From Paragonimus skrjabini miyazakii (lineage: Eukaryota; Platyhelminthes; Trematoda; Plagiorchiida; Troglotrematidae), in the NCBI GenBank assembly GCA_014338405.1, contig JTDE01001068.1, positions 128,974-192,973 of the forward strand: DNA of 64,000 nucleotides, given 5' to 3'. Shown piece after piece: positions 25,801 to 40,800 of the stretch. The first letter of the stretch is position 1. Every line of letters starts with the position of its first letter. Below the pieces are notes generated by a model, which did not search any database, was not told where the DNA came from, and saw nothing but the letters and a program-made list of their open reading frames with translations. The translations under genes were made by a program, and so were the position numbers.

Positions 25801-28800
25801 GTTTAGACTACAGGGCAATTTCCAAAAATAAAATCGAGAACGTCTTTCTGATTCGACTGTTAATTTCGAAAGTATTGGATTCGAGGACTCGATAATTATT
25901 AATATCGAAAGATTTCAGAAAGTTGTTCGGGAATTGTGCGTGTGACCTTGCTCGAGCAAAGGCTGATATTCAAGAGTAAAGTAAATGGTTGGCTTCCATT
26001 AGGCAGCAAACGGATATCGTTCAAGTGTAGTTTCTATCATCTGCTGATTCCCTATAGACATTCTATCGTGTAAGTAGCTACTGATGTAGAGGCCAACAGC
26101 ACCGAATCAAATGTAAGACGTGTTACTTCCTGTTTTTGCGGGAAGCTCAGCGATTTTTCTGGGGTTCGTCAATAACGTACTGTTACAACTATAAACAATA
26201 CAAAATTTTAATTTGACCATCTGTCACATTTAATTGCAGCCTTCTAATTCTGATAGTTATCATCTAGCAGTTTTAAAGAGAATGGAGATTTCGACTTGTC
26301 TACGAAGTCCCAGTCGTAGGATTATCGATTGGAGTTAATTGACAATAACGATCTGACAGCCCGTTCATTATTCACAAGCGAAATTGGTTGATCGTTCAGA
26401 TAGGATAATTTGGTTGTACTTAATATGAGGTCAATGGCTCAGTGGCGAACACGGTTGTCAAATAAAAGCGTGACCTGAGTTGTAATCCAGGCAGGAGCAA
26501 CGATGTTCACTACTGAAGATCTCTAATGCCTCGTTTCGAAACAGGCTGACTGGAAACATTATATGAATGCGAAGGCTTGAAATTAGCCAACTTCTTCGAC
26601 TACTTATAAGTAATACACAATTACATGCAATTTCGAACAAATCATTGTACTAATTCAGCGCCAAAGCGTCTTTTTTTGCCAATCTTGACATTCGTGCTGT
26701 CTAGTTCGAACCACGTAACCAAACATCACCGACTCAGAATCTCCTGTCACAGGTATTCTCCACGAGTTTTCTCGGTAGCAAGTGGCATTCTACCTAGTTA
26801 TTCATCAGTTCATTCTTTTTGAAGCCATTCGAATAACGCTGTGATCATCTTGAAATATATGTAACTACCACGTTTTTCCTAAACGGTAGTTCCAAGTGCA
26901 TTTTGACCGGTAATAACAAACCGATATTAGAATGGAAAGCAATGGTTTCTTTGAGGATTTCACCTTGCCTGCGCACAATGACAGTAGCTAATATTCACAT
27001 AGATTTTCTTAAGTCGCCTTATCCGAATCTAGTTTCTGGCAATACTGAGGGAATTTCTAAGGGATTGCATCGAATGTGATTAGAAGCCAACCGATGTCGA
27101 ACAGGCAGAAACAAAGGGTACGTGTGATTCTGCCCACATTCACTGCATCCGTATGAACGCGCACGCACAAGTACAATAATCGACTGCAAAATGAACAACC
27201 GCAGTCGAGTTTGACTTAAACGATTATAACTGTGTTACATACTGAGGTCCACTACAGAGAATTCACTGAAGATAAGCCAAGTCAGAATTTGATCGCCTCA
27301 TTTGAATAGGTGATGAACACGGGTACAGAAAGGCTGATGGAAGGTATGTTATGCATACACACATCAACCGTGGAATCTGAGCGATGCAAACTTTTCCGTC
27401 CAAATTTTCGCTAACCGTGTACAGCACATAGTGTAGCGAAAGGGCGTCCAATAAAGCACAATCGTTATTGCCTAACGCGCTAGCTACCATGCCACACGCG
27501 CGATTCTGAATCACAATCCCAGTCCACAACATCCCCAGGTTTCCGCTCGCACGTCGCGTGCACTTCTACCCGGTTTAGGTGTGTGATTGGCGCCTTCTAT
27601 CCGGGGGTTTACCGCCTGCTATTCCTTGTCCGTTGATCCGATTTTATTGAGCGATGGCTTGTGCGGTCGCTCGTGTCGTCCTCCGTCTAACCACTGTGGG
27701 CTTTGACCGTACTCCACAGCCGTGTCGCGATATTTCTGCGAGTGTTGGAATAATCACGCCTTCGATTTGGTCATCCATCCTGTTTTGGCTGCCACGTCTC
27801 GCCCGTTGGTAAGATCCGGTCGAACGATGACTCATCCGGTCGCCCACGCCGTCCTCCATCCGCTCGCTGAGGGCTTATGAACGCACCTACCCGCTGTGTT
27901 GAGGCATTCAACCGAGCGTTGAAATGCTCGCACTTCCTGCCAGACAGACCACCACAATAGTTATTTACTTATAGAAAAGGTTGGTCAGTCCTTCAACTCT
28001 GCTTCAGTTTATAGTCGAATATTCGACAGCCTTTAGCGTGTTCAGAGTGAACGGAAGGTAACCTGACGCTTGTTTAGAGAAGTCCTCGTTAGTATAATTC
28101 TTTTGGAACACACTCATGCATATGTCTTCCGGCCATTTCAGTTGCCATAACGTGACCGATTTTGTTGGCAAATTCTGTCCGGATAAGCATTTCCGTTAGT
28201 CTCTCTGTTCAATTGTTAACCTACCGTTTCACACTTATGACCGAATGACTTAGTATACAAACGAAAGCGAACGAAAACGTGCTTAGTTACTTTAAAAATA
28301 TTTAACACTAACTGACAATGATCGGTCTGAATGACAAATTTCCAATGCACATGTTTCATTGCAGTACTCGATAAATGAAATCCATGAGATGTACATATCT
28401 GGAGTAATTTAATATGTCCAAAAATCAGCATAAGGTCACACTACTTTTTCAGACAGGGGCGATACAGTTGAATATCCACATCGCTTGAAAATAAAACGAT
28501 GTCCGAATGTTTAGTCTGCCTCATAAAGTCAAATTGAGAGCTATGGAATGCAGTTTGACAGAACACCTGTCCACTGAAGCGTATACAAATATGATAAACA
28601 AATATTGTTTATTCTGGTTCAAAGTTAAGGGCTGTAACCAACTTAATAATAAATTTAACAGCGTAGAGACAATGGAATTCAATCGAGCAAATACTATAAT
28701 ATCTCGGGGTTCAGGAGAAACTCTCCTATCTGAGCTGGAGATTCAGTTTCATTGTAACCAGATACCTTGTGAAAGACAGGGTTGGCTTGAATACCACTCA

Positions 28801-31800
28801 AACATAGACAAAAACAAGCAGTCCTAATGTATGGTCGTACCTCCCAAATGCATTCACGACTTGAGAGAATGCTTGCCATACCAGCATGCTTATCTATTTA
28901 TCATGAAGTTGGTAACTCGCTCCAGCAAGCATTTTTTTGTAGAACAGACGAAGTGGAATGATGAGAAAAAGGTCGACAAAAAATATGTTTGAATGGTTGG
29001 ACACAACAGCTACCGGATAGTTCATACGTGAACAACCCTGGTCAAAGTCTGTCCATTACATATGCTATATGATAGGCGATAGGGTTTTGAGGAAATCTCT
29101 CAACACCAGGTACTCAAAAATCAAATCGACCTAACCAGAAAGGGCATAGATACACTGCAGGTTCGCATTTTATTGTTCTTGAAAGCAACAGAACAAAAGT
29201 ACCCTTCCAAGGAGAAGTACGGCATTTTCAACAACTGGGGAAAATAAACCAACGATTGCAGTGGATCGCTGGATGGCCTCAAGGTATTCTATCTGACATT
29301 GATGCCGTATTTGACGGAAAGCACAGTCATCGATCGTCGTTCAGTATACGTCTCATTCCCTAAACAGTCAACAGGGTGAGAAGCAAATCATGGTCAGTGC
29401 TACTGCTCGTTTACTCGATTTTCATCACTCCGACTGATATGACTGTAAATGTAAGGTTCAAAGTCGCCGTCAGCATCTTCTTCATCGAATCAATGGGGTA
29501 TCACAACGTGGCATAAGAAGTTCGGATAGAGCGAACACATTTTCACGTTGTTTGGATAAGCTCCACGTTGTGTTCTTCCTTCACTTGCTGTTAGATCTTC
29601 GAAAGCGCCAGCCACGGGTGCTAAGGCTGCACGGTGTGGTGAGGTTGGACCTGAGCAGTTTCCTGGTTGGAGGAAATTCAGCCAATCAGAGCTCAAGCAC
29701 AGACTACTGCAAGCGGAACTGTGGTCGATCGACACGCGCCGATCAAAATGGCGATCAGTTGCCACAACGAATTCGTCCGTCAAAGCCGGTGATTAACATA
29801 AGATGATTGAATATGCGGCTGATTTAAGCAGCCGAATCGCCTAAGTCAAGTCAAGGTAATGATGAACGAGCCAATCAAAACACAACAGGTTTGTAATTCA
29901 TTAGCAATCGTCGTTGCTTTTCCGAAAAAAAGGTATCGTTTTTCGAATAAACTGAGCTTTCCTAATACCACCCAGACCAATGTTGTGCCGAATTCTTCCG
30001 CGCGGTATGGATAATTACTTGGTGAAGGTTATCACTAGGTTTACCTGCGAGACGAAGTTGAGGTGATCCAAAAAACTACAACAAACAGGCAATGTAAAAA
30101 GAAAAACAAGTGTTCGCACGAAGCTGCACCAGTCGGAGCGGTACATCAAAGTTCAGCAGAACCATGATAACTCAAGTGAGAGTTATATGCAGGGTCAGAT
30201 AAAAACAGTGGCCTAACAAACGAATGATAATCCGCAAAGATAAAATAGGCCAAAGGCAATAGGATTTTTAAAAAATATGGCAAAAACAACTAATCGTATT
30301 ACTCGGTTTGGGTGAGTGTAAGTGCGTAAATGTACAACAAGGTTATAGGGAGGATGGCATCTCATATGTGTTGGCTAGGCACTTCAACCGTTTTTCAGTC
30401 AACCGGAATTAACATTATGTGTGAACCACAACAATAATCGAAGACTCGGTGATTGAGCGATCAGAAGCACAAGGAGTGGTGTTTTAAAATACTCCGATAT
30501 GCTGTTATCGTTAGTCGATCAGTCGAAACGAGGAAGAAACTGATCGAGTCGCACATCAATAGGAGAATGTGTATATACGCCGTATACGATCAAAGGAAAT
30601 AGCATAGCAAGGTGAAACCATATCATCCGCAGTGAGTGGCTCGCAGTTGAATGATAAAACCGAACTCAAGGGGTGTACATATGACTGAGTTAAATTCAAC
30701 AAAATCAACCAATAACTATTAAATATAGTACAGGAAACCCCCGCAAGATATTTAACAGTAAGCGATCATAAACGAAAAATTAGTCTAATGATCTGCACCT
30801 ACTAAGTGCGAGGTGCTGTTACAAGATTAGCAGGACTTTCCACCTTCTCTCATTCTTGGTGGTAAGTAGTCGGAAAGTTTATGTATTTCGGGGGCTGTAT
30901 CAATGCTGGTAGAATGTCTGATGACATCACGAATCGCATAGCAAAAGCTCGGGTGACGTTTACCATTGTAATGGCATGCCTATTGTATGACTCCGAAAGT
31001 CGATCCATTCTCATGGAGGATGTTCACAAATTATATATTTTCGACCATCGATGTTTTCGAAGCATTAGCGACGTTTGATGGAAACACCGTGTCGATAATG
31101 CCGAATTTCGCCGACTCGTTTTCGGAACGGATAAATTCCATCAACGGTTAAGTACACTAATCCCGTCTCAAAGGTTTCGTTGGCTTGGCCACATCCTACA
31201 AATGTCACTTCATCGCCTGTCACATCATGCCTTGTTTGCGAGTGATGGGTTAAGCTGACAGCGGTAGCCTGGTGGTCAGTGCATGACTTCTGCTCGAGAT
31301 ATGGAGACACTCACTCTTAAGCGCCCCTCAGTTGAGCCTTCCTGGTTTCCTGACTAGGGTCCGAAGGACAATGGACATCTTTGTTTGAGAACATCGTCTG
31401 ATATGGTCTGTACGTGTGATAACATACAAAAGTTCAGGCCACAATTACTTCAAGCACTGACAACACCCAGGACTGGATGATTTGACAAAGTCCAATTTCA
31501 AGTACAAGCAACACGATGCCTACTCATGACAATAGCAAGGTACAACAGCCAAAGACTAAACTCCAAACAACAGCCAAAAGGATAACGAAAAGCATACAAT
31601 GTCATGTCACCATTTTACAGTGAACGTGCAGTGTAAGTAAAAATCAAATCAGCCAAATCAATCGAAAACACATATATGAAGTGAACAGCATGTACGCGTT
31701 TGAAATAGGACAAGCGAAAGCGACCTACCCCAATCGCGCATGCCTGTTCGATAAACACACGTAGAGTGCCTTCTGTTTGATCGGCTGAGATAAGCGCAGG

Positions 31801-34800
31801 AGAACCTGACTGGAACAAGAAAAAGTGTGATTACAAGAGGCGACCTGTACTCTTTTATGTAACATTATGTGAACAAACAAACTATTCGAAACATGAAAAT
31901 TTCATCTTGTCTGGTAGAACACACAAATCTCGCGACAAAGTATATGGTAAACAAAACTGTTAGAAAAATGATTCTTATTATCAAGTCAATAGCAATTACT
32001 TAACGCAATATCAACAACTGGTATTGACGGTGCTCGCACTTCTTTATATAATCAAACGCATCGATCAAAATGTACTGTTTTTTGAAGGTGCACCTCGTAT
32101 AGTATGTAACGTCAAGGTGCTTTGCTTTCAAACGTGACAGCTACATCACTAAACATCTAACGCTTCAAAATCGATCATTCGTACATGTTGACACGAGGTA
32201 TTGCTCCGAGGATCAGCGACTAGCATCTATCACCCTAGATCGGGAACAAGAATATCAGGCTATCAGCATGTTCCGAACAACGAAACAAAGGCAGAGAACG
32301 GTCTAAGTTGCCACAAACAACAGTAAGATGACGACCGCCACGCCACCTTTGAATAATCTAAATAATCTAAACAATAATTTAAATAATTCAGGCAAACTTT
32401 GCTTTAACATTCACAACTAGACGGTTTGTTCATCACGTGATTGGGAAGAGGATTATGCAGTGAACGTGAGTTCTGTTGCATTCCCACTAACCTAATCAAA
32501 TGTATCAAGCGTGGACATCGAGATTAAATACTGTCTGAACTCTTGTAGTCTACCATACACATATGACCCCACGGTAAAAAAGCTTGAAAAAGCCAACAAC
32601 ATCACATAGGATGTGCTTTAAAAAGAACACATTTGTCTACTGCAGTTAGAGAACTGAAAACTACACAGTTAATTTACAAAAGTTACGTAGTAAGGTAACC
32701 AAAAAGTAAATCATTCAAGGTCGCTGTAGCTGAGTAGTCAAGACAACCGACCACTAATCACAAGTAGGAACCCATTTTCCGAGACAGTTTGCCTAGGTCT
32801 GACTGATTTGACTGTAGCCAACACACATAAGACCATGTAAGTTTGAAGTCCCATGAAACGCAATGTTCACATACATAATAATGAAAACGTTCTAGCTTAA
32901 AGGATTAAAATTAGGGTGGAAAGTGTGCCTGTATGTATTTTGTTCCAATGATGGTTAAACATTGACAACCATTTGCTCTATCACACACACACACACACAC
33001 AAAGCGCTTGGATGCAACGACCTTCAAAAGGAGCAATGTTGTGACAACGTCTTACGGGTTGAACTGCTGTGAAGGTAATCGTGGCAACCAATATGTGGCT
33101 GTACAGTTGTGAGATCTAAATAGTTACTAATTTAGTAATGCTAGATGTGGTTAGTATGAACCATATGGGATTACAACCAATTGTGAATCTTAACTGTCCG
33201 GTACAAAACAAAGCTTGACCATCGTAAACAAACAGTAGAAAATATGAAAAAAGGAAGCAACTGCACAGTAGCTGAGACTTGGTGGTTATGAATTGTTCTA
33301 TTCAAACTGTACAAGCTAACTGATTCGGAATTCGTCATTGTAAAAAAAAAGAATGATCTCAGTAATCGAATTTTGGAACAAACTTTAAAAATTCCGGCTT
33401 TCATCCAAGCAATTTTCTCCAAAGTGTTACCCAACATATCCGTGTGTTCCAGGTCAAGATGAGTGACCACAGAAAGCGCAGGTTTCCTGTACATAAAGAA
33501 ACAATTCTGCGATAAGGGTAAATGTTACAACCAAAATGGAACACACAAACAAACAAACACAGGAACAAATGAATTATGACGGGAAATTGTGTAAGTGTTA
33601 CGATCAGCAGTATTGAATTGCTGTGAGGGATCAGGTTAAGTAACTATCAGGCAACAGACCAGAAAAGACTTACTAAGACACAAACAAGTAGTCTATCAAG
33701 AAAAGAAAAAAAGGACCTCTGTCAACTGATGTCGATACCTGAAAAAGATCGATTGTGACTTTACTCGCTTTGTTAGTTGTACTCCTGTAACTTGCCTCTA
33801 TCAAACTGAATTGGATAAACACTGCTCACGATTCAAAGACGTATTGAAAGGAGAGAGGAAACAATACCGATAGGTTTTAATTTCGAATTTATGTGAACAG
33901 ACAGCAAAAACGTGCGACCAGATGACGGATTGTGTGCGGGTAATGGGATAAGTAAATGTTAGTGTATTCACACTATGATTATCGTGTGTACTCAAGTGCG
34001 AAAGGTGAGGTCTATAATGCACAGTTCCAGTGTAACATTGATTAATTTGACCACCGCGAGGAACGACAATGTTCTGATAACAAGTTACGACCACTTCCGA
34101 ATTACTGTAACTTTAGTGACTAATTCCACTACAGCGTTGTCTTTCACACTTGTGAATTCCCCCGATCTATTACTTACGGTTTGTGGGTTACTGCTCTCCA
34201 AAAAAGGTCACCTGAGGACCCTGACTGGCTGAAGTATGTTCGATGCGTCGGTCACAGAAAGCCATCAGTTGGTTTCGTATGGATGTGTAAATAACTTACA
34301 AACAAAGCATATAGGCCAGAATGATTGTAACAGTTTTGTGACACATGGATTTTATGGACGACTTCCATACGCAACAAGCTTTCTTGTTCAGCTAGTGCCA
34401 ACGAACTGTTTGTGAAAGTTATAAAAATGCGTAGAATACGATTGTCAAATTACGATCAGAACGGTTTGTTGGATATGCATAAAAATGGTTCGCGAGACAT
34501 GTTATCTATCATATGAGTCAGGCTGTTATACCTTATATTGTGTTTGATTGTATTAATTAAACATTGTGTAACATTAATAAACGAATTTTCGGAAAGTTAA
34601 CGGACTTTCTGAGCCATGTGATATGTTAGCAGTATACCAATAGTGGATTAGAAATGTATAACATAAAAAGAGTTTCTAAGAATGCATGCAACAGTTCAAT
34701 GGCGAATTGGAAACGTTCCAACATCGACTTGTGAGCAATGATCAATGAAAATGGGAATGAATGAGTTTTGTTTATACTACTCGTCGTCCTACTCGCATAA

Positions 34801-37800
34801 CCTACGAATGACTAATGTGAGCTTTCGTCAGTAGTATGTTGTCAGAATGTCTCTGTAATACAGAATGCAATGCCTATCAACAAAAACAAATAAATGTTCC
34901 TCTTTGTTTACCTGATGTGAGTAGTCGCGAGTTTGAAAACACGATTACTGTGAAATGAATGTCAGGTCAAGCTACTAACTGCTTGAAACATGAGCCATAA
35001 AGGCGAGGTAGTCTATACACAATAGCATTGCGTGTAAACGGGGAAAAACACAGGGGATACATTTGAAAGAAATGTAGCCACAACGATGTGAAAGAAGGAA
35101 CGCCACCAGTTTATAAAGTATTGAAGAGTAAATAAAAATGGAAGTGTGAGTAAAGAGTTTCATATTTTTGTACGCTTAACCATTTTCGACGATGATGCGC
35201 ATTTGATTGCAGTCGTGCACCAGTATCACCGTAACTTTCGTCGTCCTCACAATGAACTAAATCGGCCGAAACAACCAGTACAGACGTTCTAGTATGAGAA
35301 CATTTCCGACTATTCTTGATTTAAGAATGAATATTGAAAGGATTGTGCTCAAAAAGATCACAGATGTGTGACTTACTCGAAAAAATTCGTGTGATCGTAA
35401 CGACCGCCGATACCCACCTCGAAAATAGCTGCATCCACCTGAGGGCAATAAATAATTGAGTGATTAAGCCAAACAATGGTTAATTAAAGAGAGAGAGAAC
35501 AAAAGTGGAAACAACTAGTTCCATCAAATTTGGAATAAAACGGTCATCGGGCGAAACTTGATAGATGCAAACATTTCATATTGATTCATCAGTACCAAAG
35601 TGATGCTGTTATCAACATACGCTCTATAAACATTTCACCACTGTTCATGAGTGTCCCGCGACAAGTAACGAGTTGAGAATGTGTGTGTGTGTACTCGTCA
35701 AAACGAATTACATTATGCTGCTCCTCCTAATCGATATCCTGAAGAGGAGCGTTATTGCAACATATTGAAAAGTTCAACCTTTATTTTCCTAATCATTGAT
35801 GTTGAGGTAGCCATTCGCACTAGAACCCGTGTTGACTGATGTTAAAACCTGAGTAAGAGATCGTCACATATATCAAAAACTTGTCATATAACAGATGCCA
35901 CACTGATGATACAGTAACATTTAATCGATGTAAACAAATAATAAATGTATGAAGCATACGGTTTCATTGTCCATTTCTTCAAAACAGAGAGAAAACATGT
36001 CACGAAATGTTAACGGATCAGTTTAATCTTGCCAGTCGCTAACGTAAAGCCGGTGAAGTAGCAACGACAAGCGAACGGATCAAAATACTGATTTCAATCT
36101 CATTAGATTAGAAGATTAACATTTCGTCTACTCTCATCAGTCACAAACGTAAAACATGCGGAATAAATACGACAGATCAAGAATAACATAGAGGGAATGG
36201 ACACGCATACATTCACATCAACTGTTATTGTAGGAAAAAGTCGTTCAATAAATCACGCTTTTTGCTGTCCAACTCACATCTTCTCACGTTACGCGTGCAT
36301 TCGCGTTTATGTACCGGAATTCCAATCCACAACACAGTGGTGGTTTCCACTTACACGTCTTGTGCACTCCTGCTTGTTTTGTGTGACGGACGCTTTCTGT
36401 CATCGGCTTTTTGCCTGCCATTTCTCATCCATTTATTCGATTACGTTGAGTGATGACTCGTCCAATCACCCGTACCGTCCGCAATCCACTCGTTGTGAGC
36501 TTTCGTCAAATCCGATCATCGCACTGAGATATTCCACTGAATGTTGGAATACTCGTGCCTCAGATTTACGTCATCAACACCACAACAATCCGATGGGTTA
36601 CTACAATCGATTTTGCGTTCAAGACGCTGCCTGGCGATGTTTGATCAAAGCAGATTCGCTGAATGACAGTATCTCCGGGTTCGGATTGTCGTATCATGAG
36701 CTGTTTTAACCATTTCGGGAAGTGTTCCCATAATCTCTGTGATAGTTTCAATCTTTCGCACGCTGATGATGCCGTCAATTTCATGGTAAGGAGATTCATT
36801 ACATCACCGCCTTCTGCGAGTACGAAATTGGCCGATGCTGTCAGATTGGCACTGCTTCACCAGCAGAAGTTTCGGGTTACGATTAGGTAACAATACCTTG
36901 AACGATTTGACCTGGTCCAATAGATGACCGAATGCTAGGATGCGTTCGGTGGTCAGTTAAGCCGGGGTCTTCGAGTTCGCTGCACCCAGTAGATACCGTC
37001 TTGACATCACACATCCACTTAGGGATAGGATAAGCTGACACAAGCACCCTTTCGTTCTGCCGACACAGACGCCACTACAATTTCAACCGGCCACATGGGT
37101 AACCAGGTCACAGCGTTCCAGAAATTGTTACCTAATTGTAGCCCGAAATTGAGAGACAATGCAAGTGGACGACATCGGTCAGTCTTGTGTGCACAGAAGA
37201 CGTTATAGTAATCAATTTTATTGCCATGGAACTTATAACATTATCTGTGTGCGACAGGTTGAATTTAGTTTGTTAGCCCGTTCACTTTTGTCACAAATTT
37301 GGCTGGTTTTACACAAGTGATTGATGAGAATAAACCGAAATGGTAACACTTTGCGACATGTCTCTATGTTTTGACGAAATAACAAATGATCTAGTACAAC
37401 GCTCGAATGGTTGCCATCTAAGCCTGAACATGTCCAATTGAAGCCCGGTGTTTATAGATCTACTCATACACCACCGCGAAGAAGAGCCATTCGATCAATA
37501 CTCGAACTACATCAGTTGCATGCCAGAGGGACAAAAATTCACATTGGTGAAAATGTTGTGCGCACGAACAAGTACACAAGACAGTTGCGCGGAGGAACAA
37601 GACCAGATCATGCTCGTTTTACAACATATTGATTAATTTAAAAGACTTGTAGAAAGACACTGTGTACCAAAATCGCCATCGGAAGAGGTAACCACTGTAT
37701 AAGAAAAGAATGGGTATATGTAGACGCTACCAAAGATGGTCACAGTAAGCAAGGAACAACACAGAAGTTCGTACATTCAGATAAACAATTGGTTAATACA

Positions 37801-40800
37801 GCAGAACTCTGTGTGAGCACTCGGACTCGGAAACAAACAGTTTTCAACGGTCAGCTTATCGGTTTATTGCACTCGCCAGTTAACAGGTCACAGGTGAGAA
37901 AATTACGGAAGGGGAACCAAAAGATACTTCATTTCCAGAATGAAGAAATATTCACCAGAATGAATGCAGGAGTTTGTTCCCGGAGAGTGGCAGTGTCACT
38001 GATGCATGTAAACAACTGAGGTCTATAACCACTAGACGCGTCCCGACCACTGATCGCGCTATCGACTCAGCCAGGGCATTCAGACGGTTAGTATGTCAGT
38101 CTAAAACACGGGTTTTGCGATTTGTTAGAGCCGTCACAGTCAGCAGACTCAACCCAGCTTTGCACGAAAAATTGTAGCTATTAAGGACCTCACCATGTCC
38201 TGGATCCAATGATATGTCCTATCCGATCAACCAAATGCCTAACTCTCAAGTAGTTTGAAGTCTAAAACGATCGTTTCTATTGCAAATTTAGCATTAATAA
38301 CTCAGTATGAAGTGCTTGCATCTACGATGCTTCGTCTATCAACCGATTCGTTCAAAAAACGAAGTGAAGGCCAGATGAACTGACTCAACAACTATTTTTG
38401 TTACCGCGCACTCGGCAATCCCAAAGTTTCTCCTAGCAAGATTTCCATGCATATTTACCATATATTTACAAACGTATCAAAGTTTGTTAGGTTTTGAGAG
38501 TACATACCGAGCCAAATAAGAATTTGTCCATCCAACACAATCCGGTAACATTTGCCAACCCAAAAGCATACATGTCTTCAAAATTTATGTTCACTTTTAA
38601 CTTCGCGTTTCAAATATTTATTGAAAAGAAAAGTCCAGCAAAAAAAAGCAACACACTTATCAGGGAAAAATCGATTGATACGATTGACATTCAGTATGTA
38701 GCAGGTCAACCACCTATTGTGACCAGTGCTCCAACTATTGATGGCATGCTTTGTCAACCAACAAGGTGTTTTTTAAACCTGTCAGATTCAGCAGATGATG
38801 ATGAGCAGATTCGTAGTTTAATGAGGCACTGAAGATAACCATAACTATCACTAAACGTGGAAAACGGAGACGAGCATGCGTACACCAAAAACATCTTCCT
38901 GTTTGCTAGCTAAACTCTGAATATTCGGCCGTAACCGTAAGTTAGGTGTTCACAGAAATCTATCTCAGCACAAATAATGTTGTATCGACATTCTATTCAC
39001 AACTAATGGGATCTCTGAATCCTAGATTTTCAGTAGTCGGTCACTGTAGAAATGGTCATATACAGGTCGATAACTGATACAAATTGTGTAGAGTGGGTAT
39101 ATACTCTCAGTGGTCGTGCAGTTCCACTGATGACGTACTTCCTAGGTCATCGCCTTTTGGAGAACGGCAACGATAACCAAATCTGCGGTATCGCTGATAG
39201 GCAATTTGACAGATGTATTGTTTCAGATTAGACTTAACTGTGAAAATTCAGGGCTTCGGTTGGATTTGAACCGGCGGCCGAAACACCATACCTCAACGCG
39301 GCAAGCGCTCTACCAGCTGAGCATAGAAATTTCTATGCTCAACAGTGGCGTTGGTGGATTCCGGCGTGAACTTCCGGGGCAGCCTATCCCCTGGATCATT
39401 TGGTGAATTCCATATGAGGTAGTAGGACGGGTGGGTAACCGAATGCAAATGTGAAATTTCTGAGCTCCTGGCGTGGCTTCGTAGCTCAGCTGATGAAGCG
39501 CTTGCCGCGTTCAGGCATGGTGTTTCGGCCGAATCCAGCCGAAGCCCTGATATTTCACAGTAGAGCCTCATCTAAAATTCGTGATGACATTTTATCCAAT
39601 TCCTATTTCAACTTTTCTACAATCCCGTGTTTTCAAACGTTCACCAAAACACTGTTCAATCACGAAAACAGCATACGTTAGCGAGCATCATCTGCACGTA
39701 AATGATTCATTTTCCAGTTTGAAATGATACACGATTCAGCTGTCAACGTGCTAGATTTCAAAAATCGGTGACCGGAAGTGATAGAACACTATTGGATCGT
39801 AACGATCAAATTGAGGAAATTTGAAGGAGGAAGACACTTCCAGCTAAATGTGCACGTGGTGGCATCCCACGCGATATTCAATATGAACAAAGAAGAAGAG
39901 TATTTCACGTGAAAAAAACAAATGGAAAAAACAGTGCACCCGGTCAAAAAAAAACATTGAGAAGAGCTCACTTTTTCTGCCACAAACGCTTTGCATGCCA
40001 TCACAAGAATGTAGTGTAAAAAAGTGTGCATCGAAGAATCCTGAGCAAAATAAAAGAAACAAAAACGTACTTGATAACTTGAAGCAACCAAACTGTATTA
40101 GAGAGGAAACAAATCGAGTGCAAAATGATTTATTGAAATGGTTCAGCGTCACGCGAAACAGCGTAGTAAGAACAGCACGACTGTTGAATACGGGCTATTT
40201 CGAATTCGGATTTGCATGGCCCGACAGTGTATGAAAGCAAACTTGTGAACTGAAACAGATAGGTATGGGTAAATACGTTCAACATAAAGGCACACATAAC
40301 AACCAATGAAGGCAATCTAGAAGACCTAGGTATCAGTCCGATGTATACATTGGAGATGAATTATACCGAGACAACCAATCGCTAGTGATCAGCCAAAACC
40401 ATCATTTCAGAATCAACTTGCTGAGTATACATAAAATAGGTCACATGACGTGCAGGTAACATCTGTTCTGCGCGTAATTTGAGGCACTTTACCAAAGTCC
40501 GCCGTGACAGGATCAATCGTAGACGAATTCAAACGTACGATCTACGTTTGTCATGTTACGTAGCTGTAGTACTTGAAATTAAGGACTTCGATCAGCTATA
40601 GGAGTCGAACTTGGATTCAAACTACCCGTGTAAGCAACGAGAAGAGGACCTCGGACCGATTACAGTAAGCAGTTCTCCTCCATAGGACAAGAACACGCAT
40701 CAATAGACGCGCGTCAGTAGTAAAAGAAACTACAGCTGTCCACCACAGTATCCATAATTGTGTAAGGTATATAAATATTTTTTGAACAAACAGAAGAGGC

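Noticed and set aside
29490..29783. Minus frame reading SSDWLNFLQPG as a central FPGS exon
   Set aside because: Only a loose resemblance to the family's WL region; no matching borders and phase on both sides.
36197..36709. 170-codon plus frame
   Set aside because: It runs over a dispersed repeat whose other copies are not open in this frame.
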